DNA of 7,524 bases, taken from an uncultured Gemella sp. Its GTDB lineage: Bacteria; Bacillota; Bacilli; Staphylococcales; Gemellaceae. The position numbers were made by a program, and so were the translations under genes. Shown here piece after piece: positions 1 through 6,030 of this stretch. The notes below the pieces were generated by a model, which worked only from the letters and a program-made list of their open reading frames with translations, had not been told where the DNA came from and did not search any database. Location: assembly GCA_927911745.1 (NCBI GenBank), contig CAKMQF010000017.1:1-7524 (forward strand). The letters are read 5' to 3'. Positions within the stretch are counted from its first letter, which is position 1. Every line of letters begins with the position of its first letter.

Positions 1-1
1 C

Positions 2-952
2 TTATTAGTTCCATTAGATGATGTTGATAAATCTAAATTAAATGAAGCAGCAGTTAAAGCATCTAGTTACAAAGATAAACTTTACATGTATCCACAAGGG
101 GTAGCGCCATTCTTAATGGGTGTGAATAAAGACTTAACTGATAAATTAGGTGTTACAGACCTTCTACCTCTTAACAAACAAGATAGAAGTTGGACTGTAG
201 AAGAATATGAAAAATTCTTAAAAGCAGTTAAACAAAAAGATTCAAGTATTACTCCAGCTTTATTCTACACTAAATCTCAAGCAGGAGACCAAGGACCAAG
301 AGCATTTGTAGCAAACTTATACAATTCTTGGATTACAGATGATGCAATCAGCAAATACACTATTAATGATGCAAATGGTGTTAAAGGATTAGAGTGGGTT
401 AAAAAAAGCTTACGATGATGGTTTATTAGGACAAGGGGTTGCATTAGAAGCAAAAGATGCTCTAGAAGCATTTAAATCAGGACGTGCGGCAACTACAATC
501 TTATTCTCTCCTGGTATCGCAGCTTCACACGCATCTGGATTTAACTATAAATTCTTACCATTCCCTAACAATGGAGGAAAAGCTAAATACGATTATCTAG
601 TTGCAGGGCCAGCCATCTTTGATAATGGTGATGCAGATAAAGCAGCAGCTGCTAAAAATTCGTTGACTTTATGGTTAATGATAAAGATTGGGGTAAACGT
701 ACTCTATTAGCATCTGGTAACTTCTCAGCTAAAAAAGGTGAAACAGGATTATATGATTCAGAAGAACTTAAATTTGCTGAAGGATTAACTGGACAATACG
801 CTCCATACTATAACACAATTCCAGGATTCGCTAAAATGAGACCGCTATGGTTCAACATGGTTCAAGGTGTATTAAATGGAAAAACTACACCTAAAGAAGG
901 ATTAGATAAATTTGTAGAAGATGCAAATAAAACAATAAAAGAAGCATTGTAA
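2..952 (+). pseudogene. ABC transporter solute-binding protein, sialic acid/sugar type (SatA-like), 5'-partial, two frameshifts
   Basis: This is the extracytoplasmic lipoprotein receptor of a CUT1-type carbohydrate ABC importer; the signal peptide and lipobox lie before the window. The frame is open from base 2 and runs in three pieces: frame 2 to about 406, frame 3 from about 408 to 656, then frame 2 again to the TAA at 950-952. An extra A in the run at 401-407 causes the TGA stop at 416-418. A missing A in the run at 654-658 restores the original frame. Correcting both gives about 316 continuous residues with typical family segments (MYPQGVAPFLMG, AGDQGPRAF, ILFSPGIAASHASG, FVDFMVNDKDWGKR). 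It sits directly upstream of two permeases and nanE, and by eye it resembles pneumococcal SatA, which suggests sialic acid; that substrate is inferred. As written no full-length protein is made. The gene may be truly broken, or the two compensating indels may be sequencing errors. Confidence 0.85.
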
Positions 953-963
953 TTTGACGTATG

Positions 964-993
964 AAGGGATAGAGTTGCTTCTATCCCTTTTTT
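964..993 (+). terminator. Intercistronic Rho-independent terminator/attenuator
   Basis: A perfect 10-bp stem (964-973 AAGGGATAGA with 980-989 TCTATCCCTT) closes a 6-nt loop and runs into six T residues (988-993). It starts 12 bases after the binding-protein stop and lies 30 bases before the first permease start, with no convincing new promoter in between. Partial termination here would yield more binding protein than permease, as in many sugar ABC operons; it would also protect the 3' end of the upstream message. Confidence 0.85.
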
Positions 994-1023
994 AGATAAA
1001 AAATAAACTTTTTAGGAGGTTCT

Positions 1024-1929
1024 ATGAAAACTACTAAGAAAAGAAAAAAAATAGACTTTAGTGCATATCTATTTATTTTGCCAGTTAGTTTATTTTTCAT
1101 AACATTTGTTTTAGTGCCAATGTTACGTGGACTGCAGTTATCATTATATAGTTTTGCTAAAAAGAATCCAGTATTTGTTGGACTTAAACACTATTCAGAC
1201 TTAATGTTCAGTGGAAGTGGAGCAACAATCCACGAACCATTTATGAAATCACTTATTAATACAATTATTGTGACGGTAGTTGCAGTACCTATAGTAGTAC
1301 TAGTATCTATATTTGTTGCAGTAACGATTTACAATAAGAGTGCAGTAGTAAGATCATTCTTCCGTGGAGTATTCTATATTCCAGCGATTTCTTCTGTAGT
1401 TTCTGTTACTGTAGTTTGGGCTTGGATCTATCACCCAGAATATGGAATTTTAAACTATGTATTTAAATCGATGCATTTAATTAACGATAATATTGACTGG
1501 TTAGGAAATCCGAGTACAGCATTATATGCTATTATTACGATTTTGATTACTACTTCATTAGGACAACCAATAATTCTTTATGTTGCTGCTTTAGGTAACG
1601 TGCCAAAAGAATTATTAGAAGCTTCAGAGATTGATGGAGCTACAAAATGGCAAGTGTTCACAAAAATCACTTGGCCGCTGATTAAACCAACGACATTATA
1701 TATTGTAGTTGTAACTACAATCAACTCGTTCCAAATTTTCGCCTTAATCCAGTTATTAACTGCTGGTGGACCAAACTATGGAACAAGTACAATTATGTAT
1801 CTAGTTTATGAAGCAGCAATTAAAAACGGAAATCATGGTGTAGCTAGTGCGATGGGTATTATCCTTGCTGTAATTATTGGAATAATTTCAATATTACAAT
1901 TCAAGTTCCTATCTACAGACAATGATTAG
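1024..1929 (+). CDS. Carbohydrate ABC transporter permease, MalF/SatB-like (CUT1 family)
   Basis: This 301-residue inner-membrane subunit forms half of the translocation channel, in a heterodimer with the next gene's product. Six hydrophobic spans are visible, at roughly residues 14-36, 74-103, 113-135, 165-190, 222-247 and 271-293, after a Lys-rich cytoplasmic N-terminus (KTTKKRKK). The EAA loop that docks onto the ATPase is intact: ELLEASEIDG at 196-205, then the conserved Pro at 218 (TWPLIKP). A late TAGGPNYGTST segment is typical of MalF-like sugar permeases. The start is supported by AGGAGG at 1014-1019, spaced a rather short 4 nt from the ATG. Binding protein, second permease and nanE as neighbours point to sialic acid or ManNAc uptake; the substrate is inferred. 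The length is normal for the family and no defect is seen. Confidence 0.93.
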   Translation: MKTTKKRKKIDFSAYLFILPVSLFFITFVLVPMLRGLQLSLYSFAKKNPVFVGLKHYSDLMFSGSGATIHEPFMKSLINTIIVTVVAVPIVVLVSIFVAVTIYNKSAVVRSFFRGVFYIPAISSVVSVTVVWAWIYHPEYGILNYVFKSMHLINDNIDWLGNPSTALYAIITILITTSLGQPIILYVAALGNVPKELLEASEIDGATKWQVFTKITWPLIKPTTLYIVVVTTINSFQIFALIQLLTAGGPNYGTSTIMYLVYEAAIKNGNHGVASAMGIILAVIIGIISILQFKFLSTDND

Positions 1930-1940
1930 GAGGATTTAGA

Positions 1941-2768
1941 ATGAAAAGTATAAGTATTTTTAAAATAGTATCAATGATAATATTACTTGGGTTAACTATA
2001 TTCTTTATTTTTCCATTTTATTGGATTGCATCAGGATCATTTAAATTACAAGATGTAGCAATAACAATTCCACCAGAATGGTGGCCATCTACTCCAACAT
2101 TGGAAAACTATGAGAAGTTATTTACATCGAATACATTAAGATGGTTCTTTAACTCAGTATTTATTTCAGTAATGACAACATTCTTAGTTTGTGCTACATC
2201 AGCATTAGCAGGATATGCGCTAGCTAAGAAAAATTTCCCAGGTGTTAAGATAATATTCATGGTGTTTGTTGCAGCAATGGCATTACCAAAACAAGTAATT
2301 TTAATACCTTTATTAAACTTAATCACTGAATTTAACTTAATGAATACATACTACGCGTTAATTCTACCTGCAGTAGGTTGGCCGTTCGGGGTATTCTTAA
2401 TGAGACAATTCTCTCAAGCAATTCCAACAGAATTACTTGAGTCAGCAAGAATAGATGGTTGTGGTGAAGTAAGAACATTTATAAATATCGCTTTACCAAT
2501 CATTAAACCGGGTATCGGAGCGTTAGCGATCTTTACTTTCATCGCTAGCTGGAACGATTACTTCTCACAATTAATCTTCTCTAATACACCAGACATGTCT
2601 ACATTACCTTTAGGGTTAGCAGCGTTAGCACAAGGTCAAGAGTTCTCTAATGACTATGGATTACTAATGGCAGGGGCATCATTAGCATCATTACCGATGA
2701 TAATCGTGTTTATTTGTTTCCAAAATTACTTTACTCAAGGTGTTACTTTAGGAGCGGTGAAAGGATAA
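1941..2768 (+). CDS. Carbohydrate ABC transporter permease, MalG/SatC-like (CUT1 family)
   Basis: This 275-residue second channel subunit has six membrane spans near residues 9-30, 70-95, 104-127, 137-156, 192-212 and 241-262. The EAA motif is ELLESARIDG (164-173) followed by ALPIIKPG (184-191), the contact for an ATPase. The C-terminus YFTQGVTLGAVKG matches the hallmark end of MalG-type subunits (QGxTxGAVKG). The Shine-Dalgarno AGGAGG (1928-1933) overlaps the upstream stop codon, with 7 nt to the ATG, so the two permeases are translationally close. No ATPase gene follows; importers of this class in streptococci and relatives often share one MsmK-type ATPase encoded elsewhere, and that is likely here. 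Sialic acid or a related amino sugar is the inferred substrate. Confidence 0.94.
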   Translation: MKSISIFKIVSMIILLGLTIFFIFPFYWIASGSFKLQDVAITIPPEWWPSTPTLENYEKLFTSNTLRWFFNSVFISVMTTFLVCATSALAGYALAKKNFPGVKIIFMVFVAAMALPKQVILIPLLNLITEFNLMNTYYALILPAVGWPFGVFLMRQFSQAIPTELLESARIDGCGEVRTFINIALPIIKPGIGALAIFTFIASWNDYFSQLIFSNTPDMSTLPLGLAALAQGQEFSNDYGLLMAGASLASLPMIIVFICFQNYFTQGVTLGAVKG

Positions 2769-2772
2769 TCTT

Positions 2773-3465
2773 ATGGATAAACAACAATTATTAGAGTATC
2801 TAAAAGGAGAAATGATAGTTTCTTGTCAAGCATTACCAGGTGAAGCTTTATATAAAGAAGAAGGTGGAATAATGTGTTTAATGGCACAAGCTGTTAAGAA
2901 TGCAGGGGTAAAAGCTATTAGAGCTCAAGGAGTTTTAGATATTAAACAAATAAAAGAACAAACGAATTTACCAGTAATTGGTATAATAAAAAAATCATAT
3001 GAAGGATATGCTTCATATATAACTGCTACAATGGATGAAGTTGATAAATTAGTAGAGGCGGGTTCTGACATAATAGCGTTAGATTGTACGAATAGAGAAC
3101 GAGGAGATGGTAAAACACCTAGTGAATTCGTAAAAGAAATAAAAGAAAAGTATCCTAATGTATTATTGATGGCAGATATTTCTAATTTAGAAGAAGCTAT
3201 AGAAGCGGAAAGAGCAGGGGTGGATTTCGTAGGGACAACGATGAATGGATATACACCGTATACAGCAAATTCAAAAAAATTCAACCCAGATTTAGTAAAA
3301 GAAATCGTAAAAAATGTAAAAGTTCCGGTTATAGCAGAAGGAAAAATTCATACTCCAGAACAAGCGAAACAAGCATTTGAAGCGGGGGCATATTGTATAG
3401 TAGTTGGTGGAGCGATAACTAGACCGCAAGAAATTGCAACAAGATTTTTAAGTGAGTTGAGATAA
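2773..3465 (+). CDS. nanE: N-acetylmannosamine-6-phosphate 2-epimerase (NanE)
   Basis: This cytoplasmic TIM-barrel enzyme (230 residues, normal length) converts ManNAc-6-phosphate to GlcNAc-6-phosphate in sialic acid and ManNAc catabolism, feeding NagA and NagB. Family signatures are visible in order: MIVSCQALPGEALY (14-27), GVKAIRAQG (45-53), PVIGIIKKSY (67-76), IIALDCTNRERGDG (100-113), MADISNLEEA (133-142), GTTMNGYTPYT (154-164), VIAEGKIHTPEQA (186-198) and VVGGAITRPQEI (210-221). By eye alignment with characterised NanE enzymes, the catalytic Lys is in GIIKKSY (probably K73) and the catalytic Glu is E189; exact numbering is inferred. AAAGGA at 2760-2765 overlaps the end of the permease gene and lies 7 nt before the ATG, so it belongs to the transport operon and supports amino-sugar import. 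The lyase, kinase and deacetylase partners are not in the window. Confidence 0.96.
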   Translation: MDKQQLLEYLKGEMIVSCQALPGEALYKEEGGIMCLMAQAVKNAGVKAIRAQGVLDIKQIKEQTNLPVIGIIKKSYEGYASYITATMDEVDKLVEAGSDIIALDCTNRERGDGKTPSEFVKEIKEKYPNVLLMADISNLEEAIEAERAGVDFVGTTMNGYTPYTANSKKFNPDLVKEIVKNVKVPVIAEGKIHTPEQAKQAFEAGAYCIVVGGAITRPQEIATRFLSELR

Positions 3466-3761
3466 TGAGTATAATAGTTTTATTGGCATATTGGTATACC
3501 TATAGTAAATGGTATATATTAGGATCGTGGTTTATCACATATATTTTAAACATAGCATTTAAGAAATTATGGCTTTCACCATTATTAATAAATGCTCTTG
3601 CATTGGGAGTGTTATTCATAGGTATATACTATAAGTTAATAGTGGGGCAAGAAGTAGGAGCGTCAGTATTAAATGTGTATATGCCGATAGTATTTTCTAG
3701 TATTATAATGAATTTACTAGTATTTATTACTAGGAAAATCAAATTAAAAATTAAAAATTAA
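3465..3761 (+). CDS. Small hypothetical membrane protein (98 aa)
   Basis: I do not recognise this protein with confidence. Its ATG overlaps the nanE stop by one base (TAATG), so it is probably translated by coupling and is the last gene of the operon. The sequence is strongly hydrophobic: a Tyr/Trp-rich stretch at residues 2-32, a second span near 36-58 and a third near 69-89, then a Lys-rich tail (TRKIKLKIKN). That predicts a 3-TM protein with a positively charged cytoplasmic C-terminus. The pattern (KKLWLSPLL after the first span, final MPIVFSSIIMNLLVF) is loosely like the small YbeF/DUF2651-type Bacillus membrane proteins, a weak visual resemblance only. Its place after nanE hints at a role linked to sugar uptake or the envelope, but no function can be assigned. 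Confidence 0.75.
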   Translation: MSIIVLLAYWYTYSKWYILGSWFITYILNIAFKKLWLSPLLINALALGVLFIGIYYKLIVGQEVGASVLNVYMPIVFSSIIMNLLVFITRKIKLKIKN

Positions 3762-3765
3762 AAAT

Positions 3766-3830
3766 AAACTATTAATTGGTCAAAAATGAAGGATATTTTT
3801 TAATGTTTAGACTGATTAATAGTTTTATTT
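3766..3830 (+). terminator. Candidate operon terminator: long-loop hairpin followed by T-rich sequence
   Basis: An inverted repeat of about 16 bp (3766-3781 with 3810-3825, two G-U pairs) begins five bases after the stop of the small membrane-protein gene. It encloses a 28-nt loop that can itself form a small AAAAAT/ATTTTT stem. It is followed by TTTTATTTTAT. The stem is AT-rich and the loop is long, so this is weaker than the terminator at 964-993, but it is the only candidate for ending the first operon. Confidence 0.45.
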
Positions 3831-4156
3831 TATAACAGCATATAGATACTTAATATGACACGGATAGGTAGATGAAAATGAATATCAATGAAAATCAAAG
3901 GTGTACTATTACATTTTTGTTTTTTTTTAGTTTATATTTGTATTTTTAGAAATTTAGAATAAATATATTTTGATAAATTTTAAAAAACTTAAGAAGTTAT
4001 AGAATGTTGCTAGATTAATATTTTTTTGATGATAAATGTAAAATGTAAGATATATTTTTCGGTTATTTTATGAAAAATTAAAATTAAGACAGTACTTATT
4101 ATTGTTTTTTTAATGAAAACGACACACAGTATCGCCTTTATGAGTTAAATATTTTA
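3831..4156. other. AT-rich intergenic stretch without a recognisable gene
   Basis: Both strands were read. No open frame with a credible ribosome-binding site, no tRNA- or rRNA-like segment and no tandem repeat is evident. It contains a T9 run (3920-3928), a weak A/T hairpin (4054-4060 with 4072-4078) and the Fur-like palindrome listed separately. It mainly separates the sugar operon from the apbE operon and may carry regulatory sites for the latter. Confidence 0.5.
3873..3887. promoter_or_regulatory. Candidate Fur/PerR-family operator (7-1-7 palindrome)
   Basis: TGAAAATGAATATCA matches the Fur 7-1-7 consensus TGATAAT-N-ATTATCA at 12 of 14 specified positions. It lies about 270 bases upstream of the apbE promoter -35 box, too far for simple repression, and the surroundings are very AT-rich, so a chance match is a serious possibility. 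Confidence 0.2.
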
Positions 4157-4185
4157 TTGATTTGAAGAGATTTCTGTTATATAAT
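4157..4185 (+). promoter_or_regulatory. Sigma-70/SigA-type promoter for the apbE-reductase operon
   Basis: A -35 box TTGATT (4157-4162) and a perfect -10 box TATAAT (4180-4185) are separated by exactly 17 bases. Transcription should start near 4192, giving an apbE leader of about 114 nt. This is the best promoter in the window and the only one seen ahead of the three-gene flavinylation operon, since no terminator is visible between those genes. Confidence 0.65.
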
Positions 4186-4202
4186 GTAATTAAAGTATTA
4201 AT

Positions 4203-4247
4203 CATCTATTATTACTTTGTCTTTTAATAACAGGTTTCTTGTAGATG
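4203..4247 (+). promoter_or_regulatory. Possible folded 5' leader of apbE
   Basis: Within the predicted leader, CATCTATTATTA (4203-4214) can pair with TAATAA (4225-4230) and TAGATG (4242-4247), making a 12-bp hairpin interrupted by an 11-nt bulge on one side. It matches no riboswitch class I know, including the FMN riboswitch. Pairing is A/T-dominated, so it may be incidental. Confidence 0.2.
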
Positions 4248-4305
4248 TATATAACATATTTAGTTATCTTAAGCAAATAAATTTTTTATTGTAAGGTGTA
4301 AAAAA

Positions 4306-5241
4306 ATGGAATTAAGAAGAAAGACCTTAAAATTAATGGGTTCTCATATAGATATTCTTATTTTTGATAGCGTTGATGCTGAAACTATTTTAGATGATGC
4401 TGTAGAAATGTTGAAGGTGTATGAACATAGATTTAGTGCAAATGACGACAGTTCTGAATTAATGGAAGTTAATCATAATGCAGGTGTCAAAGCAATCAAA
4501 GTCCATCCGGATTTATTTGATTTGATAAAAATAGGGAAAAACCATAGTTGTGCTCCTAATAGCTTTTTAAATATTGCTATTGGGCCAATTGTACAGACAT
4601 GGAGAATAGGGTTTAAAGATGTAAAAGTTCCTACTAAACAAGAAATTGATAATTTATTAGAAATAACTGATCCTAATCAAATAATTTTAAATGAAGAAGA
4701 GCAATCTGTCTATCTTGCAAGAAAGGGTATGGCTATTAATTTAGGTGCTTTAGCAAAAGGATATATTGCTGATCTTATGATTGAATATTTGAAGAAAAGA
4801 GGTGTAGATGCTGGATTAATTAATTTAGGTGGTAATGTATTAGCTTTTGGTGATGCCAAGCATAACCAAGATTTAATGTGGCGCATAGGTATACAAAATC
4901 CAGTAGAAACAAGAGGGAATCATTTATTTACTATAGGGATAAGAAATCAATCGGTAGTAACATCAGGGATATATGAACGAAATCATACAGAAAATGGTAA
5001 AACGTATCATCATATATTAAATCCGAAAACTGGTTATCCCGTTGAAACAAATGTAGCAGGATTATCGATAATCTCTAGAAAGTCAGTAGATGGAGAAATC
5101 TGGACTACAAGATTGTTTGGAAAAGATATCAAAGATATTTTAGAAGAAGTGAACAACTTACCTGATATAGAATGTGTTATTGTAACAACTGAAGGTAAAG
5201 TCTATTATACAAGCGGAGTGCTAGATAAAATAATATGTTAA
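4306..5241 (+). CDS. apbE: FAD:protein FMN transferase (ApbE), cytoplasmic form
   Basis: ApbE enzymes transfer FMN from FAD to a Ser/Thr in a D-x-x-(S/T)-G-A-(T/S) motif of target proteins, in a Mg-dependent reaction. Family landmarks: MGSHIDI (11-17), HRFSANDDSSEL (41-52), AIGPIVQTWRIG (91-102), INLGALAKGYIAD (144-156), LINLGGNVLAFG (171-182), VVTSGIYER (217-225), HHILNPKTGYPV (235-246) and SVDGEIWTT (260-268). The 311-residue length is close to a mature ApbE. The N-terminus (MELRRKTLKLMGS) has no signal peptide or lipobox, unlike the classic periplasmic or lipoprotein forms, so it should act in the cytoplasm. By eye, the usual metal-binding Asp of the A-D-x-x-S-T motif is Glu264 here, with Thr268 kept. 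AAGGTG (4293-4298), 7 nt before the ATG, supports the start. The third gene of the operon carries two ApbE target motifs and is the evident substrate. Confidence 0.93.
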   Translation: MELRRKTLKLMGSHIDILIFDSVDAETILDDAVEMLKVYEHRFSANDDSSELMEVNHNAGVKAIKVHPDLFDLIKIGKNHSCAPNSFLNIAIGPIVQTWRIGFKDVKVPTKQEIDNLLEITDPNQIILNEEEQSVYLARKGMAINLGALAKGYIADLMIEYLKKRGVDAGLINLGGNVLAFGDAKHNQDLMWRIGIQNPVETRGNHLFTIGIRNQSVVTSGIYERNHTENGKTYHHILNPKTGYPVETNVAGLSIISRKSVDGEIWTTRLFGKDIKDILEEVNNLPDIECVIVTTEGKVYYTSGVLDKIIC

Positions 5242-5298
5242 ATAAAAATATCTTGAAGAATACTGAATATACTATTAATTTAAGGAGGCTCTATTAAA

Positions 5299-5331
5299 GT
5301 GGCTGAAGTAAAAAACAAAAAAAAATGTTAA
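5299..5331 (+). other. Short GTG-started leader frame (10 codons), or frameshifted N-terminus of the next gene
   Basis: A strong Shine-Dalgarno, AAGGAGG (5282-5288), lies 10 nt before GTG at 5299. The frame reads MAEVKNKKKC and stops at TAA 5329-5331 just after an A9 run (5317-5325). If one A is removed, the frame continues without a stop through a Lys-rich stretch and joins the reductase ATG at 5402 in phase, adding 34 residues. The best ribosome-binding site of this operon therefore serves either a tiny leader peptide or the true start of the next protein. I cannot tell whether the A9 run is genuine, a slippage site or a sequencing error. Confidence 0.45.
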
Positions 5332-5401
5332 AAAAACAAGACAAGAAAATCTAGATACAAATAAAGTAGATAGTACAAAAAAAGAGAGAGGAAACAAAAA
5401 C

Positions 5402-6013
5402 ATGGTAAAATTAATTGGTCTAGTTGGTACAAACTCTAAAAAATCTACAAACCGCCAACTTTTACAATATATTAAAAAACATTTTGCAGGTAAAGCTGAC
5501 ATCGAATTAGTTGAAATTAAAGATCTTCCTTTATTCAACAAACCAGCTAATAAAGAATTACCTCAAGGAGTTAAAGAAATTGCAGCTAAAATTGAAGCAG
5601 CTGACGGGGTTATCATCAGTTCACCTGAATATGATCATGCAGTACCTGCATCATTAATGAGTGCAATCGCTTGGTTATCTTATGGAATTCACCCATTACT
5701 TGATAAACCAGTAATGTTAACAGGAGCTTCATACGGAACTCTTGGTTCATCTCGTGCGCAAGCGCACTTACGTCAAATGATGGATTCACCAGAAGTTAAA
5801 GCACGTGTAATGCCAAGTTCTGAGTTCTTATTAGGACATTCTTTACAAGCTTTCGACGAAGTTGGAGATATCTCTAACCCAGAAACAGTTGCTAAATTAG
5901 ATAGTTTATTTGCTGATTTCTTATTATTCATCAAAATTACTGAAAAATTAATTAATGCACATAAATTAGCTGAAAAAGAAATTGAAAACTTCTCTTGGGA
6001 AGATTTAAAATAG
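5402..6013 (+). CDS. NAD(P)H-dependent FMN reductase family flavoprotein (first paralogue)
   Basis: This 203-residue flavodoxin-fold oxidoreductase would bind FMN non-covalently and take electrons from NAD(P)H. Visible motifs are the phosphate-binding loop GLVGTNSKKSTNRQLL (6-21), DLPLFNKP (41-48), the flavin-contacting SPEYDHAVPASLMSAIAWLS (74-93) and GASYGTLGSSRAQAHLRQ (108-125). These match the FMN_red/azoreductase family; the physiological acceptor is unknown. There is no signal peptide, so it is cytoplasmic. The ATG at 5402 has a local ribosome-binding site (AGGA 5389-5392, 9 nt away). A stronger one further upstream would give a 34-residue longer protein if the A9 tract were one base shorter. 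It follows apbE and precedes a longer paralogue of the same fold; the shared motifs suggest an ancient tandem duplication, and the two may form a heteromer. Confidence 0.88.
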   Translation: MVKLIGLVGTNSKKSTNRQLLQYIKKHFAGKADIELVEIKDLPLFNKPANKELPQGVKEIAAKIEAADGVIISSPEYDHAVPASLMSAIAWLSYGIHPLLDKPVMLTGASYGTLGSSRAQAHLRQMMDSPEVKARVMPSSEFLLGHSLQAFDEVGDISNPETVAKLDSLFADFLLFIKITEKLINAHKLAEKEIENFSWEDLK

Positions 6014-6030
6014 GATAGGAGTGTAGACAC

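Noticed and set aside
277..471. Minus-strand open frame opposite the binding-protein gene
   Set aside because: It is a shadow of the frameshifted + strand gene; the + strand reading is coherent once the A-run indel is corrected.
2925..3284. 119-codon open frame on the minus strand
   Set aside because: It lies entirely antisense to nanE, which has clear family motifs and a good ribosome-binding site. The minus-strand translation has no recognisable domain.
3917..3938. Promoter-like TTGTTT and TATATT in the intergenic region
   Set aside because: The boxes are only 10 bases apart, in a T-rich run where such matches are expected by chance.
4114..4127. cre-like site (TGAAAACG half) upstream of the apbE promoter
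   Set aside because: Only the left half matches the CcpA consensus; the right half fails at several conserved positions.
5253..5273. Internal promoter ahead of the first reductase (TTGAAG ... TATACT)
   Set aside because: The spacing is only 9 bases, and no acceptable -35 box is found at 16-18 bases.
5275..5541. 88-codon minus-strand open frame across the reductase start
   Set aside because: It is Phe-rich because it reads the A-rich leader backwards. It has no ribosome-binding site and overlaps a well-supported gene.
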